Assembly (NCBI RefSeq): GCF_963678635.1
Contig: NC_087068.1
Coordinates: forward strand, 45,677,013-45,741,012
DNA length: 64,000 nt
Reading direction: 5' to 3'
Source of the DNA: Symsagittifera roscoffensis
Lineage: Eukaryota > Xenacoelomorpha > Acoela > Convolutidae
Shown piece by piece: positions 35,192-44,740 of this stretch. Positions within the stretch are counted from its first letter, which is position 1; every line of letters begins with the position of its first letter. Under the pieces are notes generated by a model, which was not told the origin of the DNA, made no database searches, and saw only the letters and a list, made by a program, of their open reading frames with translations. Both the position numbers and the translations under genes were made by a program.

Positions 35192-35262
35192 GACAGGTTG
35201 GCCGAGTGGACTGCTAATCAAAGATTGTCACCGTGCGTGTGATCGAATCCCATTTCTCCATC
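35192..35262 (+). tRNA. tRNA-Ser(GCU)-like pseudogene or tRNA-derived SINE head
   Basis: GACAGGTTGGCCGAGTGG contains a full A-box (TGGCCGAGTGG). GACTGCTAATC matches a serine GCT anticodon loop. GTGATCGAATCCCAT is a near-consensus B-box and T-arm. Compared with what is known of intact tRNA-Ser, about 12 bases of the D-loop between the A-box and the anticodon stem are missing, and the acceptor ends do not pair well. It should therefore not fold into a working tRNA. The retained A and B boxes could still bind TFIIIC or reflect a SINE head. Confidence 0.6.
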
Positions 35263-35559
35263 TCTATCGAAGTGTTTTTCAGCGAATTTATTTTAATTTT
35301 GGATTTCTCCAACCTTACATTTTCTCAATTAAGCAATTTAAAATGACAAAAAGAATTCTTCTGATATAGTGGTAGTGGTTCATTTAAGATAACCACGTCC
35401 CTTGAATATGTGACTTTTGTACAAATTTGTTTAATGATTTAGAAAGATTTAGCATTGTTTAATCAAATAAAAAACTACGCTCATGATTTGACTTCACCTT
35501 CGACTCATCTCAAACACTGCCTTCATGATTTGAATTCGAAATCTACCAGATTCAATTTT

Positions 35560-36222
35560 GGAATTTAAAAAATCCTAAATGCTGGCAAGTATTTAGGATT
35601 CATGGAATCCCAAATACTGACCCAATTAGGCGATATGCTGTGTTTCTAAACACTCTCAACCCAATGACTCCAAATAATGACCTAATGACTTTATTCTGTG
35701 TTGGGTTTCCAAACCATGATTCAAAAAAACGCCCGCTTGGATATGTAAGTCAAATACTAAAAGGTTACATCAACCGAGTTAGTTAACCAGTGTTTTGAGA
35801 TTTGTCCATGGATTCCGCTGACAATGGTTAAGTCCTTGCTTTTAAATTTCGCATTAATCCAGCTCAGCTTCTAATTGTTCATATACAAATTCAATAAAAA
35901 ACAGAATTCGGAATCCACTTACATTTGCGGAATCCGCTTACAATTGCGGATTCCGCTCACAGTTTTTGCGGATTCCACTTACGTTTGCGGAATCCGCTTA
36001 CAATTGCGGAATCTAGGACAACTAGCTATATTCGCTTGTTGCGGAATCTGCGACACAAAAATATGCCAACAAAAATTACGTTATAGGTATTTGTACGCGG
36101 AATCCATGGAAGTTTTGAAAATGGAATCCACTTACAATTTGGAATGTTTAAAGATTTGTCTTTAGAATCCAGGAACAAACAGACACAAAATTGTGCGCCT
36201 AGCCAGGGCGCACTTTGGCCTC
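35560..36222. repeat. GCGGAATCC-rich dispersed repeat, copy 2 (3' half)
   Basis: ATGGAATCCCAAATACTGACC onward matches 62140-62722 along its length, including GCTTGGATATGTA and the terminal TTTGGCCTCGTAATGA. Just inside the terminus is a 7-bp stem hairpin (GTGCGCCTAGCCAGGGCGCA), which is degraded in the 62.7-kb copy. Confidence 0.75.
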
Positions 36223-36587
36223 GTAATGAGTTATAGACCTTTCATGCATTTTTCTATAATTATGGAACTGCATGAAAAATATATGATTAGCATTTTTCCA
36301 AAAATGAAAATTTTATGACTAGCATTTTTGGTCAACCCGGGTGCCAAGTAGAAAATAAGATATATTTTGACTTTATTACAATCAATTATGAACTCAGTGC
36401 AACTGTTTGTTTTTTCGCAATTCATGGGTCAAAAATTGAGCTCTTAGCTCCTCAAAGAACAACTTTGAGTCTAAAGTTTAATCTTCGTGTGATGGATGTT
36501 CTTAGGATGTTTCAACAACACAGCTACATACTTAAAATTCAATCCATTATCTATTGCGAAGAGAAAAAAAAGAACCAACGAAAGATT

Positions 36588-36840
36588 TTACTCTTATATC
36601 TCCTAGTCTCAAAAGATCTAGTGTACACCGGTTTATGCGAGTTAGTTCCAGAATGAGAACAACTGTATTCTAAGTTTTATTCAATTTGTTCTGGTGTTGA
36701 AACTACAAGTAGTTTCAACACTTTACAAATAAATAGGTTGTTAGTTTTATGGAGTGTGATTGGTTAGTATTTAATATTTTATAAAGATAAAATATCATAA
36801 TAATAACCAATGATAAATACTAGTTTAGATCTGGTTCCAA
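36588..36840. repeat. Direct repeat, left copy
   Basis: TTACTCTTATATCTCCTAG through ATCTGGTTCCA matches 38326-38572 with many substitutions. Both copies share GTTGAAACTAYAARTAGTTTC, a near-palindrome. It could be an old LTR or a dispersed repeat. Confidence 0.6.
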
Positions 36841-38325
36841 ATTGCCAGGTGACTGTAGCATGGTGCAAAAATTGTTTTCTAATTGCGCTTCATTGAAATA
36901 GAAAAAATTCAACAACTGACCAATTCAAACAATAAGCATCTATTTAAAAATATACATTTCTTTCTAATTAATTTCTCACACTAAAAATAACTAAATTACA
37001 TTTATTGTTACTTATATATGCTATGTAAGTATTTGATTTTAAATTCGTTAGCGGTTTTTAAAAGGTCAGAGCTGAAGCACAAATTTGCAACAAACTTCAA
37101 TTTTCTATAACTTCGAGGTCACATTGGCTCCATCATCGTCCTTCCATTCAGGCACTTTGAAGTCTATTTTTCTGAACTGACTCCACCGGTGGAATATTTC
37201 GCGTTCAGTGAAGAACGCGTGTGAGTTCTTTCTGCTGTTTTGGTGCGTCATCATCTCAGAACAAGCGGTGGGCGTGTCTCTTTTCTGATCATAGTGATAC
37301 TAATCAACAAAACAACAGATAGAAAAAATGTTTCACAAAATTTGAAATGGGAAAGTTTGGCCGCGGTAATTTGGTGGTATATAAGCCAGCCGAAATACAA
37401 ATTAGCTATAAACCAGCCGCTATAAACGGAATTGTTATATAATAGTTATGTAACAATTATGAAACAGTTACGAAACTCATACAAGCTTCATTGTTAAGAT
37501 GTAACTTTTCGGCTGGTTCATACTTCGGCTGGTTCAATGAAAAATTCAAAATTGTGTTTATATATTTGAAAGACCTTTTTTATATTTAACAAAGGCGTTT
37601 TTTGAAAGGTTTGACAAGAAATTGCTTTTTTGGTGGATGCTCCTCAAATTTAGTGTACAATTTTAGGCCCAGAAGTTCCTTTAAATAAAGTTTGGTTTGT
37701 AAATCAAAATGTGCATCGTAAAAAAGTTCCAAAAAATTTGTCAACCAGAATTTAAAAAAAAAAGGAGGGGGGGGGGGGAGGGAGGGGTTGGTGGAAACTT
37801 TTATCGGCACTTTATTGGCTTTGTGGATAAACGCAATTTGAACCACAGATTACGTACTAGTACTATTATTTATGGTTATTTACTGAGCTGGGACAAGACA
37901 ATAGCTGGGAGATATATGATTCTTTACGTTAACGAACAAAACCAAAACAAAATTAAACAAAAACTCTTATAAATGTTTGAGAAAAATTAGAATGAGATGT
38001 GAGCATCGAAGAAAAAATGCAGCAATCATTTGAACCAGAAGCGTATTTAGGGCGGTGAGGGAAAATGCTACCACTCCCAACTCGCCCTCCCCCTCCTCAT
38101 CTCTCTTCTCTCAAGGAGTCGCCCCTCCTTATCCAGATGGTACAGTTGGTACAGTTGGTACAGTTTTAAGACATCCATTTTGATCGACAAACCCTATATT
38201 GAGTTTAAGTCCGGGGGCTTTCTCATAAAAGAATTTTGGATAAAGTAAACCGTCTGCTCGTCACGCTATCTTATTTTCTTCCGGATAGGTTCGTGCATTT
38301 TCTCAGTCTTATACCAATTCTAATC
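36841..38325. other. Region between direct repeats, no gene seen
   Basis: No retroelement motif was found in any frame. It includes a G-run (GGAGGGGGGGGGGGGAGGGA, about 37763-37786) and three GGTACAGTT copies at about 38138-38165. Confidence 0.45.
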
Positions 38326-38572
38326 TTACTCTTATAACTCCTAGTGTCAATAGATCTAGTAAGCCCTAGTCTTGTTGCGAGGTTTAGAATAAAAAAAGAG
38401 CAACTGTTTGCTAGGTTAAATTTAATCTTCTCTGGTTGAAACTATAAATAGTTTCAGCCTTACAATTTAAGCTTTAGTCGTGAATCATGATTGGTTAGTT
38501 CTAAGTTTTTTACAGAGATAGTTATCAAGAATATAATTGGATATATTAAATACTTGTTTTGAGCAGGTTCCA
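38326..38572. repeat. Direct repeat, right copy
   Basis: This is the partner of 36588-36840, about 1.74 kb downstream in the same orientation. Confidence 0.6.
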
Positions 38573-39163
38573 CCCATCAGTGATTTAATGAGTTTTTACG
38601 TTTTTATTGTGATGGATGGATGGAGAAACTTCTTTTCTTTCTTCTTTGAGTAGGTTCATTAAAGGAGTGAGGAGAGAAGAGAAACAGTTGCTTGTATTGT
38701 GAAATAGTCGTCTTTGTAGAGAGAGAAAAAAAGAGATGCTTGTGAAGAGAGAGAAGATTGCGTATATTGAAGATGAATTGAGAGATTGTGTCAAGATTGC
38801 AGATTGAAATAGTGATGTGTCGATTTTGTTGAGTAAAGCGAGACTACAAGCATTCTTAGCTACTCATCGAATAGTGGGATAGGGTTTGAGTTGAAAGGGA
38901 ATGAAGCGCCAAGTTACTAAAATTCGTTTTTCTGAGTTCAATATCGAGTTGGCTATTGTTATTGTTCAGTAGGTATTTTTGCTGCGATATTGCCACCATA
39001 CCTTATATCCTATGAGGGTTGTGACTCTGGCAAGCAAAACCAATAGAAATGGCATCCCAGAGTCGGAATGTTGTCATTCTCAACATATGGCATTCCAGAG
39101 TTTTGGGAATATTTGTCGAGAATTTTCTGATAGTTTTTTGATCTGTGAAATCTTTTGCATTAT

Positions 39164-39189
39164 ATATATATGTTTGTATTTACATATAT

Positions 39190-39241
<52 letters not shown>
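39164..39241. repeat. (AT)n microsatellite
   Basis: A perfect AT dinucleotide run of about 40 bp at its right end, preceded by imperfect TATATAT sequence. Confidence 0.93.
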
Positions 39242-39243
<2 letters not shown>

Positions 39244-40079
39244 GATACTAATTAAATTACTATTAGCTTTTAACCCCTCAGTTTTTAGTCAGTACTAAGC
39301 GGTTTATTTCTCTCATGAAACCTAAGTGGACCGATAGGGATAGAGGTTTTCAATTGTTTTTTTGGAGTGTGATTAGTTGAGAAACATTTTTGATTTTTGT
39401 TGAAAAAAAAACTTTAAAAAGATTAAATTTTTATGCAGTTTGCGATTTAAACCGCATTGAATTTTTTGACAAATTCAAAGCTTCGACTAAGTGAAAAAAA
39501 CTTAGCGCTGCCGTAGCTTTCAAATCACATGATTATTGTTTTTCTCAAAAAAGCACCAAAATGGTTTGATTCCTATTTACGAATCATTTTCAAATTAATT
39601 GATGAATTAATTGTTGGATGGTTATTTAGGGTATATAAAAGTTAACCCGGTATTGCTTTTTCAGATTATTATTTCCTCAAAAAGGCCGTCAAGAAATCTC
39701 ACATGACTAATTTTGGCAATTTTCGAAAGAAGTTTTCAGATTTTGGTTCTGCATATTTTGTACAAGCTACAAAATTTTTAGTTTACAAAAGTAGATCTCT
39801 TCAACTATTGTATTGAACAACAACCCCTACATTTACCCTATGTCTATTTCGATTTTTTAAGCATTCATGAATTTTGTACCTACTAGTTGCCCACTTTTGC
39901 GATAAGAAAGAAGAACACAATAAGAAAAAACTTGCACGAACCAAAAAAGCAATTTAGCAAAAAATGAATAGTAAATTTTCGCTTGCTGTGAAATTTTTTC
40001 ATGTTGCTGACTAAAACTTTCTAAATTTAGATCACATAACGCATAATTTTTGGTAAGACTCTCGCTTTTAAGAAAATTT

Positions 40080-40149
40080 GAGGCGTGGTGGTCGAAGGAA
40101 GGAGTTGTAGGGCTGGCCAATTTTCCAGGGGCCCAAAAATCCGCCCCTG
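40080..40149 (-). mobile_element. hAT-like MITE end fragment next to the exon 2 donor
   Basis: On the minus strand, CAGGGGCGGATTTTTGG begins at 40149 and matches the CAGGGGCGG terminus of the hAT MITE at 47855. It starts 31 bp inside the intron after exon 2. The second terminus was not located. Confidence 0.45.
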
Positions 40150-40180
40150 CAATTACCTCTCTGCCACTTATAATTCCTAC

Positions 40181-40568
40181 CTTGTAGCCTTGTTTTTCCA
40201 TAGCACAATCCGTTCTCTTCACAAATCCAAAAAGCGTCACTTGATCACAAATATTAAGAGCAGTCACCATTGTGAAAAATCCAGTTGACAGCCAGGTACT
40301 TGTCGTCGTTCTGTTCACTCCCCTCTCCTCTTCCCAAATACCGTCAAAATAATTGGTGGTGTTTTTGCTCCCGACAATAAACACTTTCACATTTGGAGTT
40401 CGATGATCGGCTACAAAGTCGTGGGTTCTAAGTGCCCATTTGTAAGCTGATCCACTTGATCTGACGTCGTGGTGGGGACCCCATATTAGATATGTAGTTT
40501 TTTCGTTAGTTAGTTCTGATATGGATAAGTTAGACGGGATGTTGTTGATGGCACTATGAGCAATCACT
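40181..40568 (-). CDS. Sialyltransferase exon 2 (end of motif L to motif S)
   Basis: The acceptor is TGTATGTTTAG at 40570-40569. Joining there gives RTTH-RVIAHS, as in the family. An upstream AG at 40591-40590 is also in phase but would insert extra residues and is less likely. The exon is 388 bp and ends at AAG/GTAGGA (donor 40180-40179) in phase 0. The open frame beyond that donor, down to 39857, reads as intron. Confidence 0.85.
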
Positions 40569-43500
40569 CTAAACATACACCAAGAATAACTTGTTGCTGT
40601 GAAAATTGCACTCGAATTTTTTTGTCCCTTTGTTTAGTTTTCTTTTTTGAACTTACTTGTTGTTTAATTACAAAAACAGAAATAGAGCAGTTGTAGTGTT
40701 AAACACCTTTGATTCAAATTGTTCTGCTCCAAAGTTACTACTAAATAAAAAAAAAGTTGAGCCGGAGAAAGTCTTTTAATATTGATCATTGTATGTCTGT
40801 TTGTTGAACTGTTGAAAGCATTAAGTCAAACAAAACTACTCGTAACAGAAAGGGCTTTTGAAGGATCCGACTGCATTTTAATTTCCATGGAGTAGCTTAC
40901 ATTAAAATCATTTATAAATTTTTTAAAACAAAATAACATTTCAAAATAATGAGGTTTTTTTTATAAAAAAATCATCACCCCACACGCTATGTAAAGTACA
41001 AAATGATACAAGGTTGATCATATCAGTGCTAAGTTTTGAATGCTGCAACTGATTTTTGAAGCTGTATGGAGTAGTGTTTGCTTCAAAAAATTGATGAAAA
41101 GAAAAAAGGAACATAAAAACTTTTTTTGCGTTTTCCAACTCAACCCCCACCAAGTAATGTATTTCGGATGCAGCGAATTAATAATTAGTATGTGCAGTAT
41201 TTGGTAAAGTATAAAATGAATTTTCGAGAAACTGGCGGCAATAATGAAAAAACATCGACAAAAACAACAAAACTGCTCCTATCAGGGTGAAGCCCTAGAT
41301 GTTTCCACTGCTTTTTAATGTCCATTGAGCAGTAAAAATATGAAAAAAATAAATATAATAAAATAGAATGAAACTTTTTGTTTTTAAAATTGAGAATTTA
41401 TTTGTGAAAATCATCCCCCACACACCATATAAAGTACAAATTAATACATTTATATCCTATTAACAAATCATATATGGAACATAATCTTCTTTCATTTTAT
41501 TTGGAACGATTTCTAAGACGGATTAAATCTCCGCTTGCGCGTTAATAGCGCGAAATACACCGCGCGTTCATTGTTCCAAATTGGTCGAAATGGCAATCTT
41601 TGAACCCCTTAACTTTGTGAAAAACGATCACAGGTGATAATCTTTTTCAAATTTAGGTTCAGAACAACAATACCTTTTGAATGATACAAAAAATTCTTTT
41701 GAAAACGGCTAGTTAAAAAGTCGAAATTTGTCTGAAGAAAAAAACCACCACGGGCACAAATATTCCGTTACTTTTGTTTAAAAAAGCAAAACAATTAAAA
41801 AAGGAGCCTGAATTGCTTACAAAAGTTAAAATAATTTTGCAAAGCAAAAAACATCAGTATGGCAAGTTTTACTTCAGAAATCTTAAAAAAAAGTATTAAG
41901 AGTTTGTAAGATTTCGTTTACCTATAGGGTTGTGATAATAATTTTAACAGGTGCAGTTTGTTGCTAGATCGGCGCAACGCTACAGTGGAATGGTCGCTCT
42001 TACATTCAAAGTGATCTAGGGTCGAAAGAGGAGTGAGCCCGGCAGTTGCTAAAATAATCACGACCACTAAAAGAAAACCAGCAAAAAGGAACATTAAATC
42101 AAAACAGGCCCCTAATTAACACACAAAAAACAAGCTCGACAAGAACTGACAATCACAAAAAGTGAATAGCTAGACCGCAGACAGCATTTTTTTTTAAATT
42201 TTCAGTGTATTCCAAATTTTTCTTAGAAAATTTTGAAAAAATTGTCCGATTTTGTTTTTTCTTAAAAGATTTTTTTTTTAAATCTTTTTGAAGAACTTTT
42301 AATTTTAGTTTTTTTTGTAGACTGACCACGTGCAATGAACAAGACTCGGCAAGATGTTTGTAAATTGCTTTTCTATCTCTTTTGTAAGTAAGTGACGTAA
42401 TAACAAAATGGAAGCATCAGTTGCCATCTAATGGACTTTGATTTGTTCTAATCAAATTTAGTGGGAAACACATTGAGAAAAAATTTGCGGAAAAAATACT
42501 TTGCAAAAAAGATTGGCAATTGAAATCTTCTCTTCTCGTCTCGTGATTGTTACTTTTCAATAACCGCTTATCACATTGTTTGTTCAAAAAATTTAAGGAA
42601 CGCTGAACGATTTAACAAAAAAATGCATATAAACACATACTCTAAGAAAAAGAGCGGGAGTACGTAGATAGGAAAACCTAGAGACATCCCCTTCAATTAC
42701 AAGGTTTCCTGTAAATTACTCTACCGGAGTGATTATTGCGTCGTGAAACTCTGACAGAGATTCTTGTTCAACGGTAGAAATAGTTCATCACTGAATATTT
42801 TTGTTCAAGTGTAGATTTTTGCTCACATGGTAGAAATAGTTCATCACTGATTATTTTTGTTCATGGGTAGATTTTTGTTCAAGGATAGAAATAGTTCATC
42901 ACTGAATATTTTAGTTCAAGGGTAGATTTTTGTTCAAGGGTAGAATTAGTTCATCACTGAATAGTTTTGTCTAAAGTAGATTTTCGTTCAAGGGTATAAA
43001 TAGTTCATCACTGTTCAAGTGTAAAATAGTTCATCACTGAACATTTTTGTTCAAAATAAGATTTTTGTTCAAGGGTAGAAATAGTTCATCACTGAATATT
43101 TTTGTTTAATATTCCCCTGATTTTAAATAATCCCTGATTTAAACAGAACTTGTCTTCTTTAAGAATACCTGTGAGTGGTCCTTTGTCCCACGTCTTTTTC
43201 GAACTTTGCACTAGCATGGTTGTTCATTCTGAATACACATATATGACCATCGATCAAATCACCAGCTGAAGAATTTAAGAGAATTCCTGAACTGCTCACA
43301 ACTGCGCAAGTATCGCAGTGACTGTAAAAACTTTGAGAGGTATTTTTAATATGCACAAATTCATCTAAGCCGGAGCGAGCTAAAAAGGGGTTTAAAAGTG
43401 CTTCCAAATCAGTCATAGAATTTCGATTATGCTGGATATTTGGATCATGTTTTGAAAATAAGTCAAAATATTTCTGGTATACAAGGCTCGAAGTTAAATT

Positions 43501-43605
43501 GTTAGTAGAACTCATGTTAGAAAATAAACGCAACAAAACTGATGTAAAAACAACAAAATAAAATACCATAACCAAGGATAAGATTCTGCACGTTGAAAGA
43601 ACCAT
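40181..43605 (-). CDS. GT29 sialyltransferase, ST6GalNAc-like (two exons found, C-terminus missing)
   Basis: The product would move sialic acid from CMP-sialic acid to a GalNAc- or Gal-containing glycan in the Golgi lumen. The two exons give 275 residues. The N-terminus is a short cytosolic tail, then a membrane anchor at about residues 9-28 (type II topology), then a stem with several NXS/T sites. Sialylmotif L spans about 99-150 (CAVVSSSG, GDLIDGHICVFRMNN, FEKDVGQRTT). Sialylmotif S spans about 237-262 (STGFFTMVTALNICDQ). Cys100 and Cys253 are placed like the conserved disulfide pair. The RVIAHS stretch after motif L is typical of ST6GalNAc III-VI. Family members have about 300-340 residues, and the motif III/VS end (an HE pair near the C-terminus) was not found, so a third exon is missing, distant or lost. 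Intron 1 is 2600 bp and filled with repeats. Confidence 0.85.
40955..41020 (+). mobile_element. Family M fragment in sialyltransferase intron 1
   Basis: AAAAATCATCACCCCACACG, then CTATGTAAAGTACAAAATGATA, matches the middle of the family M element. The rest is not recognisable. Confidence 0.5.
41270..41800 (+). mobile_element. Family M copy in sialyltransferase intron 1
   Basis: It is collinear with 31887-32405 from ACTGCTCCTATCAGGGTG to CACAAATATTCCGTTAC, including the GCGCGTTAATAGCGCGAAAT core. It is antisense to the host gene. No clear target duplication was seen (AAAACAACAA lies on the left and AAAACAATTAA on the right). Confidence 0.75.
42774..43118. repeat. 55-bp minisatellite in intron 1, about 50 bp from the exon 1 donor
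   Basis: GTAGAAATAGTTCATCACTG recurs near 42775, 42831, 42886, 42941, 42995 and 43075, with spacings of 54-56 bp in the regular part. Each unit contains two related half-words (TTTTTGTTCAAGGGTAGA). It lies downstream of the exon 1 donor in the direction of transcription. Confidence 0.9.
43169..43605 (-). CDS. Sialyltransferase exon 1 (anchor, stem, most of motif L)
   Basis: The ATG at 43605 is chosen because it directly precedes the membrane anchor. Translation also runs open upstream for three codons, but from a TTG. The exon encodes 145 residues plus two bases. The donor is CACAG/GTATTC at 43168-43167. The exon break inside motif L, after RTTH, leaves AG to be completed by the first base of exon 2. 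Confidence 0.87.
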
Positions 43606-43839
43606 TGCACTCAAGAAAGACGATTTACTCGATTTATCGGATAGGTTTTCGAAATGCAGGTCAAAATTACGCCTTTTAGTTTAAAAAACATGAAGATTTT
43701 TTTTGCAAAATTTTTTGCAAGGTTTCTGAAATTTTTCACACAAAATGAATATTCCACTTCGTAAAGTGAAACTAATTTGGAAACTAATTGAGAGAAGTTA
43801 GAATAGCCAATCAGATCCCTAGTCTTGATCCCGCTCAAA

Positions 43840-44340
43840 ACCCGCTCAAGATTTGTGAGCAGTTTGAGCTTTTTTAAGGACGATTGCGCTCAAACCGCTC
43901 AAAGACTGCTTAAATCCTCGCAAGAAACGCTCAAACCGTTCAAAACGGCTCAAATTTTAGCAAAAACCGTTCAAGCTGCTCAAATCTTGAGCAATTTTTA
44001 ATTTTTTTTCTCGAAAACTTTCTCCCGATGTATTTGTTGCAGGGCACATACAATCAATTTTTGAAAAGAATGAACTTCTAACCTTCGTAATACCAAAATA
44101 TATTTCGAAACCGACCTAAAACGTTCTAGGGTCAAAAGTTCATTGAGTTTCCTAAAAAATCAAATAAAAACCCGCTTAATTTTTTTTTTGAAAAACCACT
44201 CAAACCGCTCAAATCTTGCTCAAGTTTGGGCTGGAAACCTTGATTTGAGATTCCGGCATCCAGCTCCATTTTAAACCCGCTCCACAAAATCAAAAACTAG
44301 CTCCAAGAGACAAAAAAAATCTTCCTAACAGCTCAAAGTT
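43840..44340. repeat. Degenerate CCGCTCAAA-rich repeat
   Basis: GCTCAAA or its complement occurs more than ten times, in both orientations (GAGCAGTTTGAGC at 43858). It suggests a hairpin-rich element or degenerate short tandem repeat. It may lie in the 5' flank of the sialyltransferase gene. Confidence 0.6.
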
Positions 44341-44599
44341 CGGCTTTATTTGAAATTGGTTTTTATTAACTAATCGTTTTTCTTGCTTTAATAACTAATC
44401 GGTGATGTGCTCACTTTATGTCAGTGCTTATCCGAAAATGAATATCTGATACCGGGTTTGTGATCGAGCACTTATTCAAAATATACATCGAGAACGGTCG
44501 AAACATACTCGCAAAATTGTGCATTATAGAATCAAGTAACCATATATTTTTTGATCATATATAGAACTGCCTTGAAAAGGCGTTCCACAGAAAATATAT

Positions 44600-44740
44600 T
44601 GGGTCAAACACTGTCAAAACAACACCGAATTCGGTCGAACACCGTCAAAAAAACCCGAATTACGCCGAAACGGTCGAAAAAAACCGAGTTTTGGTCGATA
44701 TAGTCGAAACCAATAGAGCTTTGGTCAATACAGTCAAAAC
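44600..44740. repeat. Short tandem repeat (GGTCGAAAA..CCGAATT)
   Basis: Four to five imperfect units of about 32 bp (CGGTCGAACACCGTC, CGGTCGAAAAAAACCG, TAGTCGAAACC). It is antisense to an 82-codon ORF rich in FDRF/FDYI repeats, which is an artefact of the repeat. Confidence 0.65.

Larger units (their letters stand above)
38573..40180. other. Region downstream of the sialyltransferase exons; no coding exon identified
   Basis: The last coding exon of the minus-strand sialyltransferase should lie here or further left. I could not find its HE and C-terminal segment. An (AT)n tract lies at 39164-39241. Confidence 0.45.

Noticed and set aside
39857-40180. Extension of sialyltransferase exon 2 to the stop at 39857
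   Set aside because: Sequence beyond the GTAGGA donor no longer resembles the family, includes a hAT-like terminus and lacks the HE motif. It is intronic read-through.
40569-40591. Alternative exon 2 acceptor at 40591-40590
   Set aside because: It is in phase but would insert about seven residues into motif L. The acceptor at 40570-40569 reproduces the family spacing.
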